Source: Hydrogenophaga sp. BPS33
Lineage (GTDB): Bacteria > Pseudomonadota > Gammaproteobacteria > Burkholderiales > Burkholderiaceae_C
Direction of reading: 5' to 3'
DNA length: 64,000 nucleotides
Assembly (NCBI RefSeq): GCF_009859475.1
Contig: NZ_CP044550.1
Coordinates: 275,635-339,634 of the forward strand
In this document: positions 57,136-64,000 of the stretch, piece by piece
Layout: every line of letters starts with the position of its first letter
Position numbering within the stretch: the first letter of the stretch is position 1
Made by a program: the position numbers and the translations under genes
Notes under the pieces: generated by a model
Seen by the model: only the letters and a program-made list of their open reading frames with translations
Told to the model about the DNA's origin: nothing
Databases searched by the model: none

Positions 57136-57534
57136 TCAGGCGCGTTTTACCGTCTTGATGCGCCCATCAACCTGTGAACCTTCGTAGGTCTTGAACGCGC
57201 CGGCCGTGATATTGGCCTTTGCATTGACCGTCTCAGTGAGGAAGACCGCACCGAAAGCGTCCAACTCGCTCGGCTCTCCATCGGTCCGAGCCTCAATGGT
57301 CCCGAACAGATAGGCATCGCCGTCGCACGCGAGCATGCCGCGCGCAACGCCACCTGGCATGAGAACCAGGGGACCGCCCTTCACCGAGAGCGTGCCGCTG
57401 ACGACGCCTTCGATGATGACGCCGCCTTCACACTCCAGCGTTCCTTCGTACTTGGACCCCGGCGCGATGCGGTTGACGATCTTCATCGCTACCGGGTCGA
57501 TCACGATGCTTTCATTGTTGGTCTGGTTACTCAA
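57136..57534 (-). CDS. Bactofilin-like polymer-forming protein
   Basis: A 132-residue protein whose core from about residue 25 to 120 is a bactofilin beta-helix: GSKYEGTLECEGGVIIEGVV, SGTLSVKGGPLVLMPGG and GRIKTVKRA show the repeating G-x-hydrophobic pattern. The TTG at 57534 overlaps the upstream stop and has GGAG eight bases ahead. An ATG at 57486 would give a 116-residue form that also keeps the fold. Bactofilins form membrane-associated filaments that place proteins at poles. Finding one in a plasmid unit with TraB-like and lipoprotein genes is unusual. Confidence 0.8.
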   Translation of the reverse strand: MSNQTNNESIVIDPVAMKIVNRIAPGSKYEGTLECEGGVIIEGVVSGTLSVKGGPLVLMPGGVARGMLACDGDAYLFGTIEARTDGEPSELDAFGAVFLTETVNAKANITAGAFKTYEGSQVDGRIKTVKRA

Positions 57535-58519
57535 GGCTGTACTCCTTTGCGCCGGCGAAGACCTTACCCTGCTTGACATCGATGCTCTTGATCGTGTCGC
57601 CGCTGGGCAGCTTGTCGCCAATCTTGAATTGCTTGGGCAGGCGAGTTGCCGCTTCGGTGAACACAGCGGACTTTCCGTCCGGCGTGATCGCGAGCAGCCC
57701 CCTGCCTGTAGTGGTTTGTTGCGCTGGCGCTGCCTTCGGATCGCCCAATGAGGGCGGCGCCAACTTGCTACCTGCGGGGGCACCGGGTTGCTGGCCGGCC
57801 GGCTTGGGAGCCCTCTCCTCCATCACATCCAGGATCACGGCTGGAGGCTTTGGTTCGTTGGACGCCTTGGCTGCTTCCTTGGTCGCCTTTGAGGACTCGC
57901 TACTCGGTGTCTTCGCGCTTTGCGCAACTGGGTCTGCCCGCTTGTTTGAAGGCAACGGCGATGGCTCGGCCTTGGGCAGCCCAATCGGCAAGGCCGAGAC
58001 CTGGTTGGGCTGCGCAGCCGCCGCGGGCACGCCGATTGGCAGGCCTGCGCTATTTTCTTGGGGCACCGGCCCTTCTTGGGTCTGGATGACCTGCAGCTTG
58101 TCTTGCCCATTGGGCTGGAACGGCTCGTCCAGCGTGCGCATGCCTTCGCCCATCTTGACCACTGGCAACGCCGCCGGCTCGTGTTGATTTGCGGGGGAAA
58201 GCGATGCCTGGGCGGGCTCTTCCTGGCGCAACAACACCCCAATCGAGATGCCAGCCAGCGCGAGCGCCACCGCAGCGCATGCAAGGGTAGTGACGCGGGT
58301 CGTTACCGGCTTGATGCCGCGTGCCTTGAGCACCAACAGCCTGGAGTGCTTCTTCGGGCCGATGCGGCTCAACAGCGTTGTGGTGCCTTGCCACTTTCCA
58401 TCTCGCCACTGCAGCGTCTTGGTGAGGTCGGACGCACTCGTGCCCTGTCCCACAGCCTCGCCCAGGTTCAACGTAAACGCCTCGCCCACGACGAGACGGG
58501 TGATATTTGCTTGGCTCAT
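57527..58519 (-). CDS. Unknown single-pass membrane protein with PilP-like C-terminus
   Basis: A 330-residue protein: a cytoplasmic N-terminus of about 85 residues (MSQANITRLVVGEAFTLNLG), one membrane helix (TTLACAAVALALAGISIGVLL), a long Pro/Ala/Ser-rich periplasmic linker and a C-terminal domain of about 60 residues (FKIGDKLPSGDTIKSIDVKQ). That end resembles the secretin-binding end of PilP/GspC. The similarity is short. It overlaps the bactofilin gene and the gene upstream (ATGA), so all three are coupled. Confidence 0.6.
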   Translation of the reverse strand: MSQANITRLVVGEAFTLNLGEAVGQGTSASDLTKTLQWRDGKWQGTTTLLSRIGPKKHSRLLVLKARGIKPVTTRVTTLACAAVALALAGISIGVLLRQEEPAQASLSPANQHEPAALPVVKMGEGMRTLDEPFQPNGQDKLQVIQTQEGPVPQENSAGLPIGVPAAAAQPNQVSALPIGLPKAEPSPLPSNKRADPVAQSAKTPSSESSKATKEAAKASNEPKPPAVILDVMEERAPKPAGQQPGAPAGSKLAPPSLGDPKAAPAQQTTTGRGLLAITPDGKSAVFTEAATRLPKQFKIGDKLPSGDTIKSIDVKQGKVFAGAKEYSLE

Positions 58520-59517
58520 GGTTCGACGCTTTCGGGTTCGCTCGTTTTTGCTCGGCTCTCGCTGGCGCGGCGCACCGCATCCGCGATCACGCTGCCCGCT
58601 GACTCTTTCGCGGCCTCTGTCGTTGTTGCTGATTCACTCTGCCGTTGCGCCACTCGACGCGTGACACGTGTGGGCTCGTAGAAGTCGCTGACCAGCTGGA
58701 AGTCGTCGCTCAGCGTCTCAATCGGGTCTTGCTCGCCCGCAGCGCCCGCAAAGACTTCATCGAACTCGTCAATCAGGCCTTGTGCGCTGGCAGCATCACG
58801 GGCCTGCTTGACCAGTGTCATTGCATCGGCGTCACTCGCGGCATTGATCGAAAGCCGCAGCAGATCGAACGGCTGATAGTTGCTGGCCACACTGCTCGCC
58901 ATCCACATCTGCAGCTTCAGCGGGACGTGCCGCAGGCCAGCGAAGCGAAGCTCGATCATTCGCAGTTGCGCGGTGAGCGTGCGAAAGTTGTTTATCGAGG
59001 ATGACCGCACTTCGAAGACGCTGAGCAGATCGTCCTGGCCGTCGATCTGCACGACCATCTTCACCTGCCGCCTGCAGGCGTTGCCTGCCGCCTGGGCGAA
59101 CGCACAGCGATCCGGCCCGGGACAGGGCACTTGGGTGATGGTCTGCGTGGTGTCGCCCGCCTCGCTCAGGCGCCTTGCATTCTTGCCATCACCTGTGCAC
59201 AGCGGGGCGCCGGTGCCGGTGTCATAGGCCCGGTAGTTCGCGGTGATAGCGTTGTCGGTCTTGTTGAAGAACATCTTCACCGGTACTTCAACGATGGCGT
59301 TGGCTTCCCGGTTCGCCTCGCGCTCCATCAGTCGGTCCTGGATCGGGTGCTTGGCAAGTGCAGGAGCCACCACCCCCGGTTCGCTCGTTTCGTGATGGCG
59401 CGCGCAGACGATCATCCCAGGTCGAGTCTGGATCGTGCCGGGCTCATCGCCGGCTTCGCAGTCGACCTTGATGATGCCTTGGGCGAAAGGGGTGATGGCG
59501 ATGGTCTTGAGGTTCAT
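58516..59517 (-). CDS. Putative metal-binding protein, recombination-directionality-factor-like
   Basis: A 333-residue protein from ATG 59517 (GAAGG upstream). The segment APLCTGDGKNARRL is followed by PCPGPDRCAFAQAAGNACRR; these Cys probably form a zinc site. The next region, VFEVRSSSINNFRTLTAQLR, fits a plasmid family often labelled hydrolase or metal-binding protein and related to phage recombination directionality factors. The family name rests on recalled pattern. The C-terminal 80 residues are polar and probably disordered. No integrase is in the window. Confidence 0.55.
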   Translation of the reverse strand: MNLKTIAITPFAQGIIKVDCEAGDEPGTIQTRPGMIVCARHHETSEPGVVAPALAKHPIQDRLMEREANREANAIVEVPVKMFFNKTDNAITANYRAYDTGTGAPLCTGDGKNARRLSEAGDTTQTITQVPCPGPDRCAFAQAAGNACRRQVKMVVQIDGQDDLLSVFEVRSSSINNFRTLTAQLRMIELRFAGLRHVPLKLQMWMASSVASNYQPFDLLRLSINAASDADAMTLVKQARDAASAQGLIDEFDEVFAGAAGEQDPIETLSDDFQLVSDFYEPTRVTRRVAQRQSESATTTEAAKESAGSVIADAVRRASESRAKTSEPESVEP

Positions 59518-59580
59518 GTGGAAGGGCCTTCGGTTGTTCCTGAATCGGTTCGATCCATGAAAGCACAAAAGCCTGCTCTG

Positions 59581-60531
59581 TCAATGGCGCTTGCCGAGGT
59601 CCCGAGGTGACTGTGTGCCGTCGCGCGGCACATCCAAGACCGGCGCCAGCGAGGCCAGCACCTGCAGAACATCGTTCACGCCGCGCAAGCCAATCTGGTG
59701 TTTTCGCAACGTGAACTGGGTAAGAGGCACCTTCTCGCTGTCGAGACGCAAGGCGATCTTGATGACATCGGCAGAAGTCGCGATGGGTGTAGCGCTCCAG
59801 CCAAGAATCTTGTTCGCTTGATCAAGCTCTGTGAGCCAAAGGCATACGCCATCCACGACGGCGAATTGAACCCTGTCGGGGGTGAGCACCAATGGCGGCA
59901 CCGAGTGCTGTGTGTGCTGCAGCGCGAACCCCACCACGTCGCGTAGGCGTTTGTCTGCCATGGTGCTTGGGGCCGGCAGCGCCGGCCAGCCGAGTTGGCT
60001 CGTCAGCACCATGCACAGAAAGCCCAGGCGCGGTGCCGAATCCGGATAGTCGATCGCCTCGGTAATCGTTGTCAGCTTGGCCTGGTCATTGCCTGGCAGC
60101 GTGCGGTTCAAGTGGCTGCGCAAGACTGCAGGCCGCCAGGTGCCCACCCAGTCGAAGGGACGAATGCCGTTGAAGACAGTCTTGGTTACCTTCTTGGGAA
60201 GCCATCCGTCCAAAGCCTCACCAATGGCAAAGCTCGCCGCCGTCCAGTTCTTCTCGTTGGAGATCACATCCCCTGCTGCGGGTTCGATGACGGGCAGCAA
60301 GAACATCTCTGCGAAGCGCGCACGACCGTCGACCCGATAGGCCAGTCGAGAGACAAGCGTGGCCATCGCCTCCTGCGCCTTCTCCTGGTCATCTTGGCGC
60401 GCGACCACATCCCACATGCCTGCGTCATCGTTGCGCCGGATGGCATCGTCAAGCTCCACTTGCCATTTGGCTTGGACAAGAACTGGGTGTGTGTGCATTT
60501 CTGCTATCTGTGCGTTGCTGGGTACGTTCAT
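59581..60531 (-). CDS. Unknown protein, first gene of the 60.5-54.5 kb unit
   Basis: A 316-residue soluble protein, not recognised. It starts MNVPSNAQIAEMHTHPVLVQ at ATG 60531, with GAGGA eight bases upstream; the frame to 60732 crosses a strong dyad and is rejected. It has the conserved-looking stretches GWLPKKVTKTVFNGIRPFDW and RLGFLCMVLTSQLGWPALP. No membrane segment or metal site is clear. The gap to the next gene is 63 bp. Confidence 0.6.
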   Translation of the reverse strand: MNVPSNAQIAEMHTHPVLVQAKWQVELDDAIRRNDDAGMWDVVARQDDQEKAQEAMATLVSRLAYRVDGRARFAEMFLLPVIEPAAGDVISNEKNWTAASFAIGEALDGWLPKKVTKTVFNGIRPFDWVGTWRPAVLRSHLNRTLPGNDQAKLTTITEAIDYPDSAPRLGFLCMVLTSQLGWPALPAPSTMADKRLRDVVGFALQHTQHSVPPLVLTPDRVQFAVVDGVCLWLTELDQANKILGWSATPIATSADVIKIALRLDSEKVPLTQFTLRKHQIGLRGVNDVLQVLASLAPVLDVPRDGTQSPRDLGKRH

Positions 60532-60826
60532 TTCGCGCTTCCTCGCATTGAAGGTATCACGCGGCAGCGACCATTCAAGCCCTCCTTTTGGGCCTGAATC
60601 GTCTCGTTGAGCGTGCTCCGTTGTACTTTTCTCCACGTGTCGTTTTGCAATCTGGAGGTACGAATCCACCTCCAGATGCACGCTGCTACGGATGCTTCCT
60701 TTTGAGCATCTCAATCTGAAGTTGAGGCCCATGGCTGCTCGGACGAGTGAGCATGTGCTCGGCGCTTCGGCTTGACTTTCGTGGTTCCCGTGTTTTCATG
60801 GTGAAAAGACTTTCTACCCTTGCCAC
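60532..60826. promoter_or_regulatory. Divergent region with a 10-bp perfect dyad
   Basis: This 295-bp gap lies between divergent genes and has no credible coding frame. A perfect inverted repeat ATCTGGAGGT (60650-60659) / ACCTCCAGAT (60668-60677) with an 8-bp spacer may be an operator. On the plus strand TTGACT near 60773 could be a -35 for the RecE-like gene, but no good -10 follows. Confidence 0.5.
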
Positions 60827-61753
60827 ATGGAAACCTTCACCGATTTCAGCACCGCTCTCGATCTTGTTGCCGCGGCCACCGAGGAGGCTCGCCCCCTGCC
60901 CGGCTTCGCGCAGGACAGCCTTTTGTTCAAGGATCTGCCGGCGCATCTCTACCACGCTGACCGGGACGCACTCAGCTGTTCGCTGCTCAAGCCCCTGCTC
61001 GTCTCACCCGCCCATTTCCAGACTGCACTGACCGCCACACACAGCGACAGCGACGCCAAGGACTTCGGCACCTTGCTTCATTTGCTGCTCCTGCAGCCCC
61101 ATCTCGCGGGCCAGGAAGTGGCTGTGTACCCCGAGATAGTCCACCCCACGACCAAGGCTTACCGCGAGTTCGTGGAAACCAACGCGCTCAAACTGGTGGT
61201 GGACGAGCCGACGTTCTCGGCGGCGCGGCAGTTGGCCGACAAGGTGCGTGAGACACCCTACAAGGGTCGCCCGCTGGGCCGCTTCATTGAGGAGTCGATG
61301 ACCGAGGTGAGCATCTATTTCACTGAGCCCACTACCGGCCTGCGGCTGCGTGTACGCCACGATATCTATCACCCGGATCTGGCGTTCGACCTGAAATCCA
61401 CTCGCCATGCGAGCGTGAACATGTTCAGCCGCGATGCCGTCAAGTTCGACTACGACCTGCAGGCCTTCATGTATTCACTTGGCCGCTCCCTATACGAGGG
61501 TACGAGCGACGCCAAGCCGTTCGTGTTCATCGCCGCCGAAAGCAACGAGCCGTTTTCGGTGCACACGCTGTCGGCCAGCAATTCCTTCCTCACCAACGGC
61601 GCGAAGAAGTTCCAGGAATGCCTCTCGATCTACAACGCCTGTGCGGCCACCGGGCACTGGCCCGACCTCAGCAGCGACGGAGAGATTGAGATCGAGCACT
61701 GGCAACAGTTCACGCCCACGCGTGCTTGGTTGGCCGGGCATTCGGCAGTTTGA
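60827..61753 (+). CDS. RecE/exonuclease VIII-like PD-(D/E)XK nuclease
   Basis: A 308-residue protein with the DUF3799/PDDEXK_3 pattern: SCSLLKPLLVSPAHFQ at the start, then DFGTLLHLLLLQP, the nuclease core RVRHDIYHPDLAFDLKSTRH with D...D-x-K, and YDLQAFMYSLGR. The motifs are intact. RecE-type enzymes chew back the 5' strand and normally work with a RecT annealase; none is near. The start has no strong ribosome site. It is convergent with rep. Confidence 0.83.
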   Translation: METFTDFSTALDLVAAATEEARPLPGFAQDSLLFKDLPAHLYHADRDALSCSLLKPLLVSPAHFQTALTATHSDSDAKDFGTLLHLLLLQPHLAGQEVAVYPEIVHPTTKAYREFVETNALKLVVDEPTFSAARQLADKVRETPYKGRPLGRFIEESMTEVSIYFTEPTTGLRLRVRHDIYHPDLAFDLKSTRHASVNMFSRDAVKFDYDLQAFMYSLGRSLYEGTSDAKPFVFIAAESNEPFSVHTLSASNSFLTNGAKKFQECLSIYNACAATGHWPDLSSDGEIEIEHWQQFTPTRAWLAGHSAV

Positions 61754-62029
61754 GACTCAGCGAGCATGCTCAGCCATGGCATCAGCATTGCCTGCGCCGC
61801 TCGCGCTACGTCTTTGATGGTCTGCACCCGAGCAGCATCGCTTGGTGCGCCAGGGGCGTTGCATTCTGTCGCGCCCTCTTCGTGCCGATCGCGGCTTTCT
61901 GGGAGGTCGCGGAAGCGAACGCGCGGCATCACCTAGATCGACTCGTGTCCGCGCTTGCGGATGAGCAGCTTCAAGCCCTGCTCCAAGAGCATTTGCACCG
62001 AACTGCCATCTTCACTGCGGCAGTGACCT
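61754..62029. other. Gap between RecE-like gene and rep
   Basis: A 276-bp stretch. On the plus strand a frame shows a protein-like patch (HHLDRLVSALADEQLQALLQ) but it has no good start and continues into the antisense of rep. I see no clear terminator. It may hold a gene remnant. Confidence 0.3.
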
Positions 62030-63433
62030 TCATGGTTCGATCGCCTGGGCCGGCGTCGAGGCCTCAAGGTGCCGCCTGGTCATCTCACCGAGCAGCACAC
62101 CGGCAAGCGGCCCACCGCCGAGGTATTTCCCGAACGCTTGCGCGACTGACGCTGTCGCAATCCCCCTTTCTTTCATGCGCTCAAAGGCTACTTTGGCCAA
62201 CGCGACCTGTTCATCTCGAGGAAGTGCTTCGACTTGGCGCCGTGCAACCGACTGCAGTGTCTCAACGACGTCGACGATCTTGGTCTCGGACATCGAATGC
62301 AGCAGTTTGGGAAAGGATGACTGCTCCGTTTCGCGAGGCATCGATGCCGGCGACGTTTGGGAGTCACTTGCCACGATCTCATCCAACTCACCTAGGATGG
62401 TCTTCAAGTAAGCCGTGACATTTGAGAGCGGGGTCAGGTCTTCACGAGCCACGCGGTCCGCCAGCTTCGTGATCGCTGCCCTGAGAACATCATGGCCCCC
62501 GCGCACTGCTCGGGCGATCGTGGCGATGTCAGAGACGGAAACGCCCAGACCGGTGGCTTTTTCAAGGATGTCTGGCGGGACGCCTTCACCAGGTGGCAGC
62601 GCCCTCCTCTTCCTGCGGACCGCGAACTGAACCTCGGCGACGGCCTTGCCTGCGCGCTTCTCGATCAACTCGATCTCTAGGTCCGTTTTGGTGTTGATCT
62701 CTTCGATGGCATCGATAACTGACTCGGATTTCACTTTGCGCCACTCGCGCTTGGGCTTTGCCTCCTGCTCTGCAATCGCGCTGTTCTTTCCACGGGACTT
62801 CTGAGGTGCAGAACGCACGCTTCGCGCGGTCAACGCTTCTACCCACCAGTCGGGTGGTTGAGAGCAAGTGAGGCCAGTGGGGTTCGTCTTGTAGCGCGAA
62901 CAGATCTCATAGAGAGCGATGGCGGCATAGCTGCGAAGAGCCCCGAGCACCTCGAGATCGAGCCGGGTGAAGAACGCGGGGTCCTTCAGGGCGCCGAGAA
63001 CACGTGGAGGAAAGGCCCAGCTCACATGCAGCGCCCTTCCCTTTTTGATGATGGACGCTTCTGAAAGCAAGTTCATCGCGCCCCACTCCGCAGTGTCCGA
63101 ATTTCGGTCAATGGACTGCCAGACAACCTCGGTGCGCAGCATTTCGAGCAGATGTGCACTCGCGTTGCTAGACCAGTCCGACGCATCGCCCGGCAGATGA
63201 GCGACCAGATCACTCAGCCTTGCTTCGAACGTCTCCTCAGCGAGCATTGGCGCCCCGGATTGCAAGCGCTGACGATATACATCGCCACCGTTAAATAAGA
63301 GCGCATTGAAGAGCTTGCGCGAGACAGGGCTGAGCTTGCCGGCAATTGGCACCATCACCAGCAGCTCATTCGGCTTAGTGAGTGTGGTTTCCAACCGCTG
63401 GCGGTTTTCCAATGTGTCCGATATGTTTGCCAT
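62030..63433 (-). CDS. rep: Replication initiator (winged-helix Rep, RepB/Rep_3-like)
   Basis: A 467-residue protein. The start region from ATG 63433 (NELLVMVPIAGKLSPVSRKL, then FNALLFNG) and the two winged-helix regions (DLVAHLP...LLEMLRTEVVWQS and LEVLGALRSYAAIALYEICS) fit the plasmid initiator family. A basic stretch (PKREWRKVKSESVIDAI) and a helical C-terminus of about 200 residues follow, longer than in small plasmids. Two iterons lie 48-124 bp upstream of the start, so it probably controls its own promoter. It is the only initiator candidate in the window and stands next to the origin. Confidence 0.78.
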   Translation of the reverse strand: MANISDTLENRQRLETTLTKPNELLVMVPIAGKLSPVSRKLFNALLFNGGDVYRQRLQSGAPMLAEETFEARLSDLVAHLPGDASDWSSNASAHLLEMLRTEVVWQSIDRNSDTAEWGAMNLLSEASIIKKGRALHVSWAFPPRVLGALKDPAFFTRLDLEVLGALRSYAAIALYEICSRYKTNPTGLTCSQPPDWWVEALTARSVRSAPQKSRGKNSAIAEQEAKPKREWRKVKSESVIDAIEEINTKTDLEIELIEKRAGKAVAEVQFAVRRKRRALPPGEGVPPDILEKATGLGVSVSDIATIARAVRGGHDVLRAAITKLADRVAREDLTPLSNVTAYLKTILGELDEIVASDSQTSPASMPRETEQSSFPKLLHSMSETKIVDVVETLQSVARRQVEALPRDEQVALAKVAFERMKERGIATASVAQAFGKYLGGGPLAGVLLGEMTRRHLEASTPAQAIEP

Positions 63434-63480
63434 AACTGGACAGATGATATCCTCAAAACCTTCTCCGGGTATCTCACGAA

Positions 63481-63557
63481 GGACGGACAGCGCGGACACT
63501 TGAGTCGAGTTGGGCCCGATTCACCTTTCTGCCGTGGACGGATAACCCGGACACTTG
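63481..63557 (+). repeat. Two iterons in the rep promoter region
   Basis: Copies start at 63481 and 63536. They read GGACGGACAGCGCGGACACT and GGACGGATAACCCGGACACT, each followed by TG. They are in the same orientation as the array at 63679 and lie close to the rep start, which fits autorepression by Rep. Confidence 0.8.
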
Positions 63558-63678
63558 GCGAAGTTTCAGCGTTCCACGTCGCCTGGACAAGGCCAGAAAT
63601 GGCGTTCTTTTCCGATATCGGCAAGGATTTCCCAACTTCGCTTGCTCAGCGCGGGCGCGTTCTAGCTGAAGCCCTCGA

Positions 63679-63763
63679 AGACGGACAGCCCGGACACTTG
63701 AACGTATGGAGCGGACACTTGGACGGATAGACCGGACAGTTAGACGGATAGCCCGGACACATC
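63679..63763 (+). repeat. Array of four iterons, 21-bp period (origin)
   Basis: Units begin at 63679, 63700, 63721 and 63742, exactly two helical turns apart. The consensus is GACGGATAGCCCGGACACTT. The second unit keeps only its right half (GCGGACACTTG). The array borders an A/T-rich stretch and DnaA boxes, so it is the likely Rep-binding part of the replication origin. Confidence 0.85.
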
Positions 63764-63892
63764 ATCAAAAAAAATCTTTATAAATCAATGTCTTATGGCG
63801 GTTTTCCACAGCCTTAATGTATTCAAGACTTTTCTCAAGACTTCCTCAAGACGGGTGACCTTGAAAAAGTTGAACAAGTCAGTTGTGGATAA
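63764..63892 (+). other. Origin A/T-rich segment and DnaA boxes
   Basis: An A/T-rich stretch (about 63762-63790, with AAAAAAAATCTTTATAAAT) is the likely melting region. DnaA boxes are TTTTCCACA on the plus strand (63802-63810) and a perfect TTATCCACA on the minus strand (63884-63892). Together with the iterons this defines the origin. It completes the 567-bp non-coding end of the window. Confidence 0.75.
63823..63852 (+). repeat. Three short direct repeats TCAAGAC(TT)
   Basis: Copies start at 63823, 63835 and 63846, with periods of 12 and 11 bp, that is, about one helical turn. They lie between the two DnaA boxes. They may be binding sites for a further origin protein. Confidence 0.55.
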
Positions 63893-64000
63893 GTGGCTTA
63901 AGTGGCGGGTGCTTGAACACCCATTTGGACGCTTGGCTCTGCTTTTCAGCACGTCAGTGAGATTCATCGAAAAATAGGGATTTCCTGATAAAGTTGCTGA

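Noticed and set aside
61726..62418. 230-codon plus-strand frame after the RecE-like gene
   Set aside because: Starts inside the RecE-like gene, and most of it is antisense to rep. The short protein-like patch near 61930-61990 may be a remnant but cannot be supported as a gene.
63481..63763. Possible CRISPR array because of regular direct repeats
   Set aside because: Repeats are adjoining with no spacers and lie next to rep, DnaA boxes and A/T-rich DNA, which is an iteron origin.
63795..63977. Small plus-strand open frame in the origin
   Set aside because: It runs through the DnaA boxes and short repeats, has no ribosome site and a low-information product.
1..64000. Insertion sequence, transposon, tRNA or rRNA
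   Set aside because: No transposase, terminal inverted repeats with target duplication, or RNA gene pattern was recognised on either strand.

Overview
The window looks like part of a large, GC-rich conjugative-type plasmid (or closely related mobile element) of a betaproteobacterium, most likely Burkholderiales and Comamonadaceae-like. This assignment rests on base composition, a beta/gamma-type conjugation gene set, a PRTRC cassette and an iteron origin; no chromosomal marker, rRNA, tRNA or insertion sequence was seen. Nearly everything reads leftwards (minus strand).

Layout from left to right. (1) 1-10.5 kb: a type IVb thin-pilus cluster of the R64/TCP kind (PilV, two PilT-like ATPases around PilM, PilS, PilR, PilQ, PilP, PilO, PilN, TcpQ). 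(2) 10.5-30.3 kb: a VirB/VirD4-type secretion system (VirB8-B9-B10, a VirB9-CTD/OmpA/TcpQ fusion, VirB1, a membrane double-AAA+ ATPase, VirB6, B5, B4, B3, B2, B11, DUF4400, a TraD-like coupling protein and a MOBH TraI-like relaxase homologue). virB8 runs directly into the pil genes, so one long unit seems to make both the secretion core and the type IVb pilus. (3) 30.3-32.5 kb: an FlhC-like and a tandem FlhD-like regulator, divergent from an XRE-type regulator; this resembles the SetCD/AcaCD plus repressor switch of SXT and IncC elements. (4) 32.5-42.8 kb: a zinc-ribbon/Toprim primase, a CobS/CobT-like AAA-DUF3150-VWA set, ParDE, an SSB, unknown genes and a 44-residue membrane peptide. (5) 43.2-47.7 kb: an Lnt/TraB-like membrane protein, a possible conjugation-associated gene and a UvrD-family helicase. 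(6) 47.7-54.3 kb: the PRTRC cassette (ThiF, A, B, F, C, E, ParB), which contains recognisable E1-like, E2-like, ubiquitin-like and JAMM-protease parts. (7) 54.4-60.5 kb: a second TraB-like protein, a lipoprotein, a bactofilin and unknown genes. (8) 60.8-64 kb: a RecE-like nuclease, a winged-helix Rep and an iteron/DnaA-box origin.

Three results stand out. First, six minus-strand genes or operons in regions 4-6 share a similar 5' leader: a CATCAC-like start, a GGGAA/TTCCC hairpin, a G-rich strand, then a GGAG-type ribosome site. At four or five of them a shared box next to a -35 hexamer lies about 70-75 bp further upstream. This suggests one regulon covering ParB, PRTRC, the AAA/VWA set and SSB. 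Second, the TraI-like protein lacks the expected histidines and HD pair and the coupling protein has an altered Walker A, while VirB4 and VirB11 keep theirs. Third, a single protein joins a VirB9 C-terminal domain, an OmpA-like domain and two TcpQ-like domains.

Not found in the window: prepilin peptidase, VirB7, ParA and PRTRC protein D. Family names come from reading motifs by eye, without database searches.
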